Notes: generated from the sequence alone by a model not told the origin. Positions 16,788 through 25,237 are shown, numbered from the stretch's first letter. The stretch is 37,882 bases of DNA from Clostridium thailandense (GCF_019207025.1 NZ_JAEEGC010000046.1:1-37882), one strand, 5' to 3'. A program made the numbers and translations.

Positions 16788-17408
16788 ATAAAGAATATAA
16801 TATTTGATGTTGATGGTACATTGTGGGATACAACGGAAGTCGTAGCTAAAGCTTGGAATAGAGCAGTTTCAGAAGTTGGTGGAACAGATGCAATAATAAC
16901 CTCTTCGGTACTAAAGAAAGAGTTTGGAAAGACTATGGATGTAATAGCAGAGGATTTGTTTACTGATGCCAGTTGTGAAAATAAAAAATTAATACTGAAA
17001 AAATGCTGTGAATATGAGCATGATGATTTGGAAGAAGACACACATAACCTTTTGTATTCAAACGTAAAAGAAACCATTAGTGAACTATCAGAAAAGTATC
17101 GTTTATTTATTGTGAGTAATTGTCAATGTGGATATATTGAATTATTCATGAAGAAAGCAGGAATTGAAAAGTATATTACAGACTTTGAATGCTTTGGAAA
17201 CACTGGTAGATGTAAGGGTGAAAATATAAAATTAGTTATAGAAAGAAACAATTTAAATGATGTAGTATATGTTGGAGATACTCAGGGGGATTATGAGGCA
17301 ACGGTACTTGCTGGAGTTCCTTTCATATTTGCCAAATATGGCTTTGGCAGTGTTGAAGACTACTTTTTGGAAATTAATGATATAAAAGAATTGTTGAACT
17401 TGAATTAA
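16788..17408 (+). CDS. HAD-superfamily hydrolase, apparently with an ATA start
   Basis: A 206-residue phosphatase-like HAD protein. Motif I is FDVDGT at residues 6-11 (nucleophile D7, D9), motif II is IVSNC, motif III is the Lys in RCKGEN, and motif IV is GDTQGD at 163-168. All are present. The only in-frame TTG (16821) lies after motif I and would remove the nucleophile. The reading frame with an ideal AAAGGAGG, 8 nt spaced, points to ATA at 16788, giving MKNIIFDVDGTLWDT, a typical HAD N-terminus. So either ATA is used as a rare start or an ATG was mutated. The substrate is unknown; small sugar phosphates or phosphoglycolate are common in the family. Confidence 0.75.
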   Translation: MKNIIFDVDGTLWDTTEVVAKAWNRAVSEVGGTDAIITSSVLKKEFGKTMDVIAEDLFTDASCENKKLILKKCCEYEHDDLEEDTHNLLYSNVKETISELSEKYRLFIVSNCQCGYIELFMKKAGIEKYITDFECFGNTGRCKGENIKLVIERNNLNDVVYVGDTQGDYEATVLAGVPFIFAKYGFGSVEDYFLEINDIKELLNLN

Positions 17409-17619
17409 GGAAGGAATTATATAGATAGATTTAGAACGTTTTCAATAAAATAGCTATAACACTATGTTCTACCGGAAATAGAAAGCTTATTAAGTTTGAA
17501 TAAATTAGTTACATTTTAGTAAATATAAATTAACATAATTTTAATTGAAATAACTTCCTTATAGATATATAATATATAAAATATCATATATTATATATTA
17601 AATGAAGGAAGGGAAGATT

Positions 17620-17763
17620 TTGAATAAAAATTTATTGCTAATAACAACACATGAGGTTATTGAAGAATGTTTGGCCGAATCACTTGATATTCGTGAAAAA
17701 CCTGCTTTGTTCCTTAAAAAAGCAACTAAATCACAAGCAAAAATAAGAAAAGTCTTGAAATAG
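17620..17763 (+). CDS. Small 47-residue protein, unrecognised
   Basis: The frame reads from TTG 17620, with GAAGGAAGGG just upstream; an in-frame ATG at 17602 would add six residues but has no site. The product is basic and helical in appearance, with an EVIEECLAESLDIREK segment followed by FLKKATKSQAKIRKVLK. It is followed at once by a strong terminator that begins inside its last codons, and preceded by AT-rich DNA with a TATAAT box. This gene-like packaging is the main argument that it is real. No function can be suggested; a lysine-rich tail would suit nucleic-acid or membrane contact. Confidence 0.5.
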   Translation: MNKNLLLITTHEVIEECLAESLDIREKPALFLKKATKSQAKIRKVLK

Positions 17764-17788
17764 TATTCTATTACAAGACTTTTTTTTA
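17750..17788 (+). terminator. Intrinsic terminator overlapping the small gene
   Basis: AAGTCTTG (17750-17757) pairs with CAAGACTT (about 17773-17780) over a 15-nt loop, followed by a run of T. The left arm encodes the last residues of the small protein. Confidence 0.8.
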
Positions 17789-17984
17789 TAAAATTAATGT
17801 TAACATAGAATAAAAAATTCATTAGTGACAATTTATATTATTAGTTGTAACACTATTGACACTTAAATGTAACAATTGTTTGGTATTATAAATTAGTAAG
17901 CACGATAATGCTTAAAAAATATCATGTTAGTATTAGACTAAATTTATACTAGAGCCTTGAAAGGCGGAATGGAGATAAAATTTT

Positions 17985-18452
17985 ATGAAACTTAAAAACA
18001 AAAATATGCTTATAAAGTCAGAGAAATCTTCTCTTTCGATTGCTTTGTATGCAGCCGCTTCAACTGTAGCAGTTCTTGGAATTGCATTATTAATTGATAA
18101 TATTTTTATATTTAAGAAGACTGTTGATCAATATGTATCCCAGGGATATCCATCTGCTACTGTAATTAAGCAATTGTTACCATCACAATTACTGCCAGGA
18201 ATATTTGAGCCGATTGCTTTATATGGAGGCATTGCATTTATTTTACTAGGGTTGGCTATAGTTAATAAAAAAGTATCAAAATACTTAGCAGCAGTAGATA
18301 AAAATGAGGTTTATGATGATATAAATGTTAACAATAATGAAGAAAGCGCTTCTAAGCAAAATATTATTGAGACAGAGAATATGGAAATAGCTGAACAAAT
18401 AGAAGTTATAGAGAATATGGAAGAAACTAAGAAGAATGATAACAATGATTAA
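17985..18452 (+). CDS. Small membrane protein with two TM segments and an acidic tail
   Basis: A 155-residue protein of unknown family. Residues 18-40 (SIALYAAASTVAVLGIALLI) and 74-93 (PIALYGGIAFILLGLAIV) are membrane segments, joined by a loop with two short leucine/proline motifs (KQLLPSQLLPG). The last 55 residues are highly acidic and Asn-rich (EESASKQNIIETENMEIAEQ), probably cytoplasmic and disordered. GGAGATAAAATTTT precedes the ATG. It is monocistronic between the small gene terminator and a repeat copy. I see no catalytic motif; a scaffold or regulatory role is speculation. Confidence 0.7.
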   Translation: MKLKNKNMLIKSEKSSLSIALYAAASTVAVLGIALLIDNIFIFKKTVDQYVSQGYPSATVIKQLLPSQLLPGIFEPIALYGGIAFILLGLAIVNKKVSKYLAAVDKNEVYDDINVNNNEESASKQNIIETENMEIAEQIEVIENMEETKKNDNND

Positions 18453-18499
18453 ATTGATAACATTCTTAAGAAATATTAATATTTATAAGATAATAAACT

Positions 18500-18656
18500 G
18501 GTGCCTCAAGACGGACCAACTTATCAATTATCATTGATAAGTTGCTCATAAAAAGCTTCTAAGATTTTCTAAAATACTTCGCTAAGAATGATTAAAAAGT
18601 TTTTATATGTGCCTTCGGCTTTGGTAACATCTTCCTGCGTATAAATTTACTTTTTT
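18500..18656. repeat. Palindromic repeat, copy D (centre and right arm)
   Basis: It starts with TGCCTCAAGACGGACCAACTT, the centre also seen in copies A and H, and continues through CTAAGATTTTCTAAAATAC, TTCGCTAAGAAT, TTTTTATATGTGC and GGCTTTGGTAACAT, as in the right arm of copy A (4733-4803). The left arm is missing. It lies 3-prime of the membrane protein gene and abuts the broken lysR. Confidence 0.7.
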
Positions 18657-18715
18657 TCTATTTAATTTAAGAATTATTCTTGATTACATTAGATAAAACT
18701 TTATAAATTGAACAA

Positions 18716-19484
18716 TTAATTGGATTTGTTATTTTTAGGTACTAACCTTTGATATGGGGTTTTTTCTTCAATCATCTCGATAAACTTTGAAAGTGAGGTA
18801 GTCATTAAAGAATCTTTTCGTCTTATAAAAAAGGTTCTTGTAGTATTATACTGTTCGGGTATTGGGAAGGATTTTAGAAGACCGTTTTCTTCATATTCTT
18901 TAATAGCAGATTGAGGGACAAAAGATGCACCAAGGTCAGCTATCACACCTTCAATTATGGAATTTAAATTATTGAGTTCCATATATCGAATATTACCAAC
19001 GCCTTTTGATCTAAGCCAGTTTTCAAGCTGTGTTCTATTAGGACACCCTATGGTGTTCATTAGAAAGGGTTTAGAATATAAAGCCTCTATATTATTATAA
19101 ATAGGGTTAGAAATAAGTATTAAATTCTCTTCAAATACAAGCTCTTTTATGATATTGTGCTAAAAGTTCAGAAAGACGAAAACCGGAGATTATATTATTA
19201 GCACCAATTGATAGGCTTCCAGAAGGATCACAAGAGTCATTTAAGGCTTTATCAGCTTCGTCTAACAAATAAATGATTTTCTCTGCATAAGCTAACAATT
19301 TTTCGCCTGTAGGAGTTAAAAACATGCCACGCTGTCTATAGAATAATTGAGTATTTAGCTCTGATTCTAATTGTTGGATTCTAGCAGTGACATTAGATTG
19401 AACATAGCCTAAAACTTGTGCAGCTTTTGTTATACTTCCTGTTTGAGCAACAACTCTAAAGATTCTTAGTTCATTACTTTCCAT
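18716..19484 (-). pseudogene. Broken LysR-family transcriptional regulator
   Basis: The N-terminal half (19484-19131) has the LysR helix-turn-helix (GSITKAAQVLGYVQSNVTAR) and the linker helix, and ends at LAQYHKRACI and stop. The C-terminal half (read in another frame from about 19150 to 18716) resumes at ELVFEENLILISN and runs to the end of the effector domain. About 45-50 residues between them, normally the first part of the effector domain, are absent, and the frame changes. This indicates an internal deletion with frameshift rather than a sequencing slip. Upstream, a broken MFS transporter lies divergently, as a LysR target usually would. Confidence 0.8.
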
Positions 19485-19497
19485 TTTTTCACCTCAA

Positions 19498-19760
19498 TAT
19501 ATAGCCCTAGCTTTAGCTACTGCAACTCCAACTATAGTTAAAACATTTCCTGGTAATCAGCTTGGGTTAGCTTTAGGTATTAATGCAACTTCATGGGTTA
19601 TTGGGGCAATAGTAGGATTAGGAAAATTGAATAGTATAAATGCAAATGGAGATTTAGTTACTTCCATTAATTCCGGTTTTAGATTCTTTACTATTTTCTT
19701 TGTAGCTGCGTTTATACTGAGTTTGATTCTCATATACTGTCCTCTGTCCGTTATCAATTG
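19498..19760 (+). pseudogene. Fragment of an MFS (DHA2-type) drug transporter
   Basis: The frame starting at 19501 reads IALALATATPTIVKTFPGNQ, LGLALGINATSWVIGAIVG, then jumps to GFRFFTIFFVAAFILSLILI. The first part is typical of transmembrane helices 4-5 of 14-TM EmrB/QacA-like exporters; the last resembles the final helix. About 100 N-terminal residues and most of the middle are missing, and there is no start. It abuts the lysR start codon region, so the decay probably removed the divergent promoter as well. Confidence 0.65.
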
Positions 19761-19792
19761 TCCTCTAGAAATATGTTTATATTTTCTAATTA

Positions 19793-19846
19793 TTACTAAT
19801 AATTCTCATAGTATAAGTTAAGTATCGGTCGAGTTTATCTATACTT
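19793..19846. repeat. Palindromic repeat, copy E (single arm)
   Basis: AATAATTCTCATAGTATAAG, then TTAAGTATCGGTCGAGTTTATCTATA, matches the complement of the left arm of copy B (11850-11898) with few differences. It marks the right edge of the decayed lysR/MFS block. Confidence 0.6.
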
Positions 19847-19864
19847 AAAATTTTGAAATTTACA

Positions 19865-20536
19865 TTATTTGAACACTTCTAGTAAATCAGTTTTTGAATT
19901 AGGAGAAAATACTGATACGTAAGATTTAATATCATATAAATGATTACGAATGATGTCGTCACCAATCCCGCCAGGTGTGTAAACAAAGAACATCACATTT
20001 TTAGTATCCTTTGTTATTTGAGTCCGTGAATCAGGTCCATTTAGAATGCTTGACATTATTCCTTTACTGTCGCATAGCATCATATCATTTTTTGTAAGAA
20101 ATTGCTCTTTTTCTGATATACCTATAAAATTTTCATTTCCTTTACCTAAGCTTAATTTAATAGGAAATTCTATTTTATCAAGATCATGGCCTGCGGTAAG
20201 AAGTAAGTTTTTTAGTTCAGCAACGAACATGGCTTCAACTAACGCAGCAGTGTTTGGCAGAGAATTTCCTTTTGTAATTATTGATTCTAATTGGAGCTGA
20301 ACAGGATAAGTCTTTCTGAATTTTTTATAATAATTTGTATAAAAATAAACAGGTTCAGATTTAGTAAAGTCTTTTCGATTGTAGTTTTGATATTGACCTA
20401 GTAATTGTTCCCTTACTAATAACTTTGTTTTATTGAATTCTGAATTTGTTGATGGATTTTCAACATCTTTAATTATAAGAACTCCAAATTTAGAGTTAGG
20501 GTAAAGTGTCTTTAAGTTTTCTTCCAATATTAACAA
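19865..20536 (-). CDS. B3/4-domain protein (tRNA synthetase editing-like)
   Basis: A 223-residue protein of the B3/B4 domain family, the module that in phenylalanyl-tRNA synthetase beta chains edits mischarged tRNA. The core is recognisable from YPVQLQLESIITKGNSLPN through FIGISEKEQFL to NVMFFVYTPGGI. Stand-alone members are common in Firmicutes and are proposed to bind amino acids or edit charged tRNA, without firm biochemistry. The start is taken as TTG 20536, 8 nt after AAGGAG (20550-20545). An ATG at 20557 would lie upstream of that site and adds seven residues. It is divergent from a MocR regulator, and the shared intergenic region holds an inverted repeat, so MocR may control it. Confidence 0.75.
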   Translation of the reverse strand: MLILEENLKTLYPNSKFGVLIIKDVENPSTNSEFNKTKLLVREQLLGQYQNYNRKDFTKSEPVYFYTNYYKKFRKTYPVQLQLESIITKGNSLPNTAALVEAMFVAELKNLLLTAGHDLDKIEFPIKLSLGKGNENFIGISEKEQFLTKNDMMLCDSKGIMSSILNGPDSRTQITKDTKNVMFFVYTPGGIGDDIIRNHLYDIKSYVSVFSPNSKTDLLEVFK

Positions 20537-20598
20537 TTTTATCACTCCTTGAAACATATTGTAAATTTTTAGTGATTATTTTATAATGTTACCACAGG

Positions 20599-20650
20599 TA
20601 AAGTGGCTTATGTAGGTCCAATTTATTAGATAAATAATAGAACCACTTTA
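20599..20650. promoter_or_regulatory. Candidate MocR/PdxR operator
   Basis: TAAAGTGGCTTA (20599-20610) and AACCACTTTA (20641-20650, the inverted TAAAGTGGTT) face each other between the divergent B3/4 and mocR genes. MocR/PdxR-type regulators often bind AAAGTGG-containing repeats (established knowledge as I recall it), so this is a plausible autoregulatory operator serving both genes. Confidence 0.55.
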
Positions 20651-20668
20651 GTAAGGAGAGGATAACTT

Positions 20669-22069
20669 ATGTGGTTGATTATTGATAAAAGCAGCAATAT
20701 TTCACTTATAAGACAGATTTATGGACAGATAAAATCTATGATACTGGAAGGAAGGATATCAGCAGGCAGCAAGCTTCCTTCAACCAGATGGCTTTCTAGA
20801 GACTTAAAGGTATCTAGAAATGTTATATTGGAGGCTTATGATCAGCTTATGGCGGAAGGCTATGTTGAAAGCAGGCAGGGATCAGGAACAATAGTGGCAA
20901 AGAATCTCTATTTCAAAAGAAGTGAAACAAAAGAAAGCTTCTTAAAGATTGAACATAAAAGTAATGAAAGTGACTTGATTGACTTCCGTTCAGGGATACC
21001 TGATCTTGATAAGTTTCCTAAGAAAGAATGGGGAAGAATGTATAATAAGATATGCAGCAATATGCCTTATTCAAATTTTAAATATTGCGGACCTGAAGGG
21101 CGTATGGAATTAAGGCAGGAACTTTCTGAATATCTGTTCAAAGTTAGAGGTATAGACTGCAGCCCGGAGCAGATTATGATTACTTCTGGTTCTACACAGG
21201 GACTATCCTTAATATCAAAGCTGCTGTATAGCCCTGCTGCAGAAGTTATCGTTGAGGATCCTATACATTATGGTTTACTAAATGTTATTTTATCTTGTAA
21301 ATATTCAGTAAATCCAATTCAAGTTGACAGTAATGGTATAAGAACTGATATGCTTAAAACTTTCAAGAAAGTAGGATTTATTTATGTTACCCCTTCTCAT
21401 CAGTTTCCGCTAGGGGGAGTGCTGCCTATTCAGAGGCGTATCGAGCTTGTCAATTTTGCCGAAAAAAATGATTGTTATATTGTTGAGGACGATTATGATA
21501 CTGAAATTCGTTATGAAGGGCAACCAATAAGTTCACTTTATGAATTAGATCCTGATAGAGTAATATATGTAGGTTCTTTTAGTAAAATACTAGCCCCTGC
21601 ACTTAGACTTGGGTATATGATACTACCATATTCATTAATACATAAGTATCTGAAATCTAAAATGTATACTGATGTGCATACGGAATCAATAACGCAGTTG
21701 GTGCTTGCAAAATTTATTAGTGATGGAAAGCTTGAAAAACATATCTGGAAAATGAAAAAAGAATACTTTAAGAAACGACAAGAGATAATAAATAGTTTAG
21801 ATATTAATTTTCCGAAAGAATATGTGATAAAAGGGCATGCTTCAGGGCTGCATCTGATTGTAGAATTTGATAATATCTCTTTCAAAGAGGATGTATTAAG
21901 AAAAATTGCAAAGCAAAAAGTAAAAGTTTATCCAGTTGAAATGTATGCTGTTAACAAAGGGAGACACGACAATAAGATAGTTTTAGGTTATGGGCATCTT
22001 AGTATTAAAAACATTGAAGAAGGCATAAAGAGAATTAGAAAGGGAATAGGACCTCTTTCTAAAAAGTAA
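20669..22069 (+). CDS. MocR-family regulator (GntR wHTH fused to aminotransferase)
   Basis: A 466-residue two-part regulator. Residues 1-80 form a GntR winged helix (SKLPSTRWLSRDLKVSRNVI, QGSGTIVAKN). Residues 100-466 form an aminotransferase type I fold with the PLP lysine K306 in SFSKILAPALRLGYM and EDDYDTEIRY upstream. Such proteins bind PLP and sometimes an amino acid and activate or repress nearby genes, most often PLP synthesis (PdxR) or amino-acid metabolism. No pdx genes follow. The PhzF-like gene starts 143 bp downstream and the B3/4 gene is divergent; both are candidate targets. The operator is proposed above. The start ATG follows AAGGAGAGG. Confidence 0.88.
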   Translation: MWLIIDKSSNISLIRQIYGQIKSMILEGRISAGSKLPSTRWLSRDLKVSRNVILEAYDQLMAEGYVESRQGSGTIVAKNLYFKRSETKESFLKIEHKSNESDLIDFRSGIPDLDKFPKKEWGRMYNKICSNMPYSNFKYCGPEGRMELRQELSEYLFKVRGIDCSPEQIMITSGSTQGLSLISKLLYSPAAEVIVEDPIHYGLLNVILSCKYSVNPIQVDSNGIRTDMLKTFKKVGFIYVTPSHQFPLGGVLPIQRRIELVNFAEKNDCYIVEDDYDTEIRYEGQPISSLYELDPDRVIYVGSFSKILAPALRLGYMILPYSLIHKYLKSKMYTDVHTESITQLVLAKFISDGKLEKHIWKMKKEYFKKRQEIINSLDINFPKEYVIKGHASGLHLIVEFDNISFKEDVLRKIAKQKVKVYPVEMYAVNKGRHDNKIVLGYGHLSIKNIEEGIKRIRKGIGPLSKK

Positions 22070-22137
22070 GTATATGAGTAAAAAGTGCGTACTGGTGTAT
22101 ATGTTCTAGTAGTACTATAATTAATTATACAATAACG

Positions 22138-22186
22138 AGAAATAATTTCCATGAGTGTAAGTGTCTGGTTTGAGTATCTATAATTT
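22138..22186. repeat. Palindromic repeat, copy F (end fragment)
   Basis: GTGTAAGTGTCTGGTTTGAG and TATCTATA match the right end of copy A (ATAAGTTAAAGGTCTGGTTT, TATCTATA, 4811-4840). It sits just upstream of the PhzF-like gene. Confidence 0.4.
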
Positions 22187-22212
22187 CATGATATGTTTAG
22201 GGGGAAAGAAGT

Positions 22213-23118
22213 ATGGCAAAAAAATATAACTTATATCAAATTGATTCATTTACGAAAGAAAAATTCACAGGAAATCCAGCTGGGGTAATAACAAATGCGG
22301 ATGGATTAACCGATTGTGAAATGCAGAAAATAGCAAGAGAACTTAATAATTCTGAAACAGCTTTTATATTTTCTTCAGATAGCAATGAGTATGACGTTCA
22401 TATAAGATTTTTTACTCCAACTAGTGAAGTACCAATTTGTGGACATGCCACGATTGCTGCTCATTATGCCCGGGCTATTGAAAATAATTTGGATGCTTCA
22501 AGAGTTTATCATAAGACAGGTGCTGGAATTTTGCCCGTCGATATAATAAAGGAAAATAATGATTATAAAATAGTAATGACTCAAGGAAAAATTGAATTTG
22601 GTGATATTATTGATGGTGCCAATAAAGAAATACTTTTATCAGCACTTAATATAAGTAACAGGGATTTGTTGGAAAACTATAAAATTCAAATTGTTTCAAC
22701 AGGTCACTCTAAAGTTATGATTGGCATAAAAAGTATTGAAACTCTAAATAAAATGCAGCCAAATTATGATACGCTTTCTAAGTTGAGTAAGGTTATCAAG
22801 TGTAATGGATATTATGTTTTTACTGTTGATGAAGAAGACAATGATATCTTAGTGCATGGCAGAATGTTTGCACCAGTAATAGGAATTAATGAAGACCCAG
22901 TAACAGGTAATGCGAATGGTCCTTTAGGTGCATATCTTGTTTATCATAATCTTGTTGAACACAATAATTCTTTATTTAAATTCAAAGCTAAGCAAGGGGA
23001 AGCTATAAATCGAGCAGGTATTATTGAAGTTGAAGTGAAAATAGAAGATAAAAAGCCTGTAGAAGTTAAGATTTCAGGAAATGCTGTGATAGCCTTTAAA
23101 ACTGAATTGTCACTATAA
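22213..23118 (+). CDS. PhzF-family isomerase-like protein
   Basis: A 301-residue protein with the PhzF/diaminopimelate-epimerase-like double-barrel fold. The N-terminus (YQIDSFTKEKFTGNPAGV) is typical, the catalytic Glu is E48 in NNSETAF, the second motif is RFFTPTSEVPICGHATIAAH, and DPVTGNANGPLGAYLV is the third. PhzF isomerises a phenazine precursor, but most bacterial homologues (for example YddE) have no known substrate and no phenazine genes occur here. It may handle an amino-acid-like compound under the MocR regulator upstream. GGGGGAAAGAAG precedes the ATG. It converges on the cupin gene. Confidence 0.85.
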   Translation: MAKKYNLYQIDSFTKEKFTGNPAGVITNADGLTDCEMQKIARELNNSETAFIFSSDSNEYDVHIRFFTPTSEVPICGHATIAAHYARAIENNLDASRVYHKTGAGILPVDIIKENNDYKIVMTQGKIEFGDIIDGANKEILLSALNISNRDLLENYKIQIVSTGHSKVMIGIKSIETLNKMQPNYDTLSKLSKVIKCNGYYVFTVDEEDNDILVHGRMFAPVIGINEDPVTGNANGPLGAYLVYHNLVEHNNSLFKFKAKQGEAINRAGIIEVEVKIEDKKPVEVKISGNAVIAFKTELSL

Positions 23119-23146
23119 GAGCACAACAGATTGTAAAAAAGAAGGA

Positions 23147-23196
23147 GCTGTTGTACTTATAGACTACACGGCCGAAAGTAGATGTCTAAGTGCAAC
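23147..23196. repeat. Palindromic repeat, copy G (minimal hairpin)
   Basis: CTGTTGTACTTATAGACTAC and GTAGATGTCTAAGTGCAACAG are near-perfect complements around ACGGCCGAAA. It carries just the two outer ends of the repeat family. Placed between the convergent phzF-like and cupin genes, it may serve as a bidirectional terminator. Confidence 0.65.
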
Positions 23197-23237
23197 AGGA
23201 CCTTTGAAATATTCACACTTTCTTTGATGATTTGTTA

Positions 23238-23867
23238 CTAGAGTTCTTGGCCTCTTTCAGAAGCTTCTGCTATTGCTTTAGTTTTTTGAACTGTACCCTT
23301 TGGATGTTGTGGTGGTGCATAAATGGAATACAGCTTAAGTGGCACAGATCCTGTATTGATTACATCGTGCCATGTTCCAGCAGGTATCATGATTGCAATC
23401 TCATCACGTATTCTCCTTTGAAAGTTAAGGTTATTTTTTCTAGGGCCCATTTTAACAATTCCTTGACCTTGTTCAATACGTATGAATTGATCAATATTTG
23501 GATGGACTTCTAGACCTATGCTTTCACCAGGTTTAATACTCATCAAAGTAACTTGCAAATGTTTTCCTGTCCATAAAGCTGTACGATAAGTATTGTTCTG
23601 CCTGGTAGCTGCATTAATGTTAACTACATAAGGTTCTGGTCCATAATCCTTTATTTCAATTAAAGGATCAATCCTGTCTGAATCCGAAGAATCACATCTA
23701 TAACCATAATTTGGTTCATCAGAAAAAGGAATATAGTTATTATCAAATTGTTCTGAAAAATCAGAGTCATACATTGGGGGTGGAGTACAGTAAGGATACA
23801 TCCTATACATATTATCTAAGTCAAACATTTGTGGATTAAAATAAGGGCATTGATACATGTTATACAT
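23238..23867 (-). CDS. Cupin-domain protein with Tyr/Met-rich N-terminus (spore-associated?)
   Basis: A 209-residue protein. The first 65 residues are rich in Tyr, Met, Pro and Asp (MYNMYQCPYF, MYRMYPYCTPPP). Residues 95-195 form a single cupin barrel with the conserved GLEVHPNIDQF block, a GQGIVKMG turn and IPAGTWHDVIN, so one metal site with two His and acidic ligands is likely. Relatives are mannose-6-phosphate isomerase-like cupins. The start ATG 23867 follows AAAGGA by 8 nt; ATG 23876 overlaps that site. A possible sigma-K promoter precedes it. Tyr-rich tails and late-sporulation promoters suggest a coat or exosporium component, but this is inference. Confidence 0.75.
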   Translation of the reverse strand: MYNMYQCPYFNPQMFDLDNMYRMYPYCTPPPMYDSDFSEQFDNNYIPFSDEPNYGYRCDSSDSDRIDPLIEIKDYGPEPYVVNINAATRQNNTYRTALWTGKHLQVTLMSIKPGESIGLEVHPNIDQFIRIEQGQGIVKMGPRKNNLNFQRRIRDEIAIMIPAGTWHDVINTGSVPLKLYSIYAPPQHPKGTVQKTKAIAEASERGQEL

Positions 23868-23897
23868 ATAATACATCCTTTCATAGGCTTACAATAT

Positions 23898-23925
23898 TAT
23901 AATATGTTTTATTTCTAAAAATGTG
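23898..23925 (-). promoter_or_regulatory. Possible sigma-K promoter of the cupin gene
   Basis: On the minus strand, CACA (23925-23922) lies 15 bp before CATATTATA (23906-23898), fitting the late mother-cell consensus with AC at -35 and CATAnnnTA at -10. The motif is short, so chance occurrence in AT-rich DNA is possible. Confidence 0.4.
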
Positions 23926-24025
23926 CTTTAATTCACAAAAACTAAGATTTTAAGTTACGTGTGTGGATTTTTAAAAGAGAGTAAGGAAAGAATAAAACTA
24001 TTAGTAAATAGAAAGGATGATACTT

Positions 24026-25216
24026 ATGTCTTTTAAGATTAATGACACTGTAACTTGGGTTGGAAAAATAGACTGGGAGCTAAGAACCTTCCATGGTGAA
24101 GAATACTCTACACATAAAGGTTCTTCATATAATTCATACTTAATTAAAGATAAAAAGACAGTACTTATTGATACTGTATGGTATCCATTTGCTAAAGACT
24201 TTGTAGCTAATTTAAAAAAGGAAATCGACTTAAAGAAAATAGATTATATAATCATGAATCATTCAGAAAGTGATCATAGTGGTGCACTTTTAGAGTTAAT
24301 GAAAGAAATACCCAATACTCCAATTTATTGTACTAAAAGTGGGGTGAAAATATTAAAGGGACATTACCATAAAGATTGGAACTTTGTAGAAGTAAAAACT
24401 GGGGATAGTTTAGATATAGGTAAAAATAAATTGATATTTGTAGAAGCAAGGATGCTTCATTGGCCTGATTCGATGTTTACATATTTATCTGGTGAAAATA
24501 TTCTATTTAGCAATGATGCCTTTGGGCAGCATTATGCCTCTGAATTAATGTACAATGATAAAGTTGATCAAGGAGAGTTATTTCATGAGGCAATAAAATA
24601 TTATGCTAATATTTTAACTCCCTTCAGCAAATTTGTCGTAAAAAAAATAGAAGAGGTAATAAGTCTTAATTTACCTGTTAGTATGATTTGTACTAGTCAC
24701 GGAATAATATGGAGAGATAACCCACTGCAAATAATCAACAAGTATATGGAATGGGCAAAGGATTATAAGGAAAATCAGATTACAATAATTTATGATACAA
24801 TGTGGAATGATACAAGAAGAATGGCTGAAGCTATAGCAGAAGGAATAAAAAATTCAAATAAAGATATTGTTATAAAGATTTTTAATTCATCTAAGAATGA
24901 TAAAAATGATATTATTACTGAAGTATTTAAATCAAAACTGGTACTTGTTGGTTCATCAACAATAAATAACGGAATACTATCCTCGACAGCCGCAATATTG
25001 GAGATGATTAAAGGACTTGATTTCAAGGGAAAGAAAGGAGCTGCCTTTGGAAGTTACGGATGGAGTGGTGAGTGTGTGAAAATAATTAATGAAGAATTAA
25101 ATAAGGCTGGTTTTGAGGTAGTAAACGAAGGAATAAGAGAATTATGGAATCCTGATGAAGATGGACTAAACAGGTGCAGAGAATTTGGAAAAAATATAGT
25201 ATATTTTATGATATAA
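24026..25216 (+). CDS. fprA: FprA-type flavodiiron protein
   Basis: A 396-residue A-type flavoprotein that reduces O2 to water or NO to N2O, protecting anaerobes. Residues 1-250 are the metallo-beta-lactamase-like domain with the di-iron ligands visible: H79, E81, D83 and H84 (NHSESDH), H in MLHWPDSM, D in SNDAFG, and H in TSHGIIWR. Residues 255-396 are the flavodoxin domain (IIYDTMWNDTRRMAEAIAEG; SYGWSGE). No C-terminal rubredoxin is fused, so a separate donor is needed. Start ATG 24026 follows AGAAAGGATG; ATG 24017 is inside that site. yaaA follows after 21 bp, so the two form an oxidative-stress operon. Confidence 0.92.
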   Translation: MSFKINDTVTWVGKIDWELRTFHGEEYSTHKGSSYNSYLIKDKKTVLIDTVWYPFAKDFVANLKKEIDLKKIDYIIMNHSESDHSGALLELMKEIPNTPIYCTKSGVKILKGHYHKDWNFVEVKTGDSLDIGKNKLIFVEARMLHWPDSMFTYLSGENILFSNDAFGQHYASELMYNDKVDQGELFHEAIKYYANILTPFSKFVVKKIEEVISLNLPVSMICTSHGIIWRDNPLQIINKYMEWAKDYKENQITIIYDTMWNDTRRMAEAIAEGIKNSNKDIVIKIFNSSKNDKNDIITEVFKSKLVLVGSSTINNGILSSTAAILEMIKGLDFKGKKGAAFGSYGWSGECVKIINEELNKAGFEVVNEGIRELWNPDEDGLNRCREFGKNIVYFMI

Positions 25217-25237
25217 TTTTGCTGAGGTGATTCATCA

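Noticed and set aside
18716..19484. Two separate small genes, one DNA-binding and one effector-like
   Set aside because: They are halves of one LysR protein in order on one strand; the second half has no start with a ribosome binding site.
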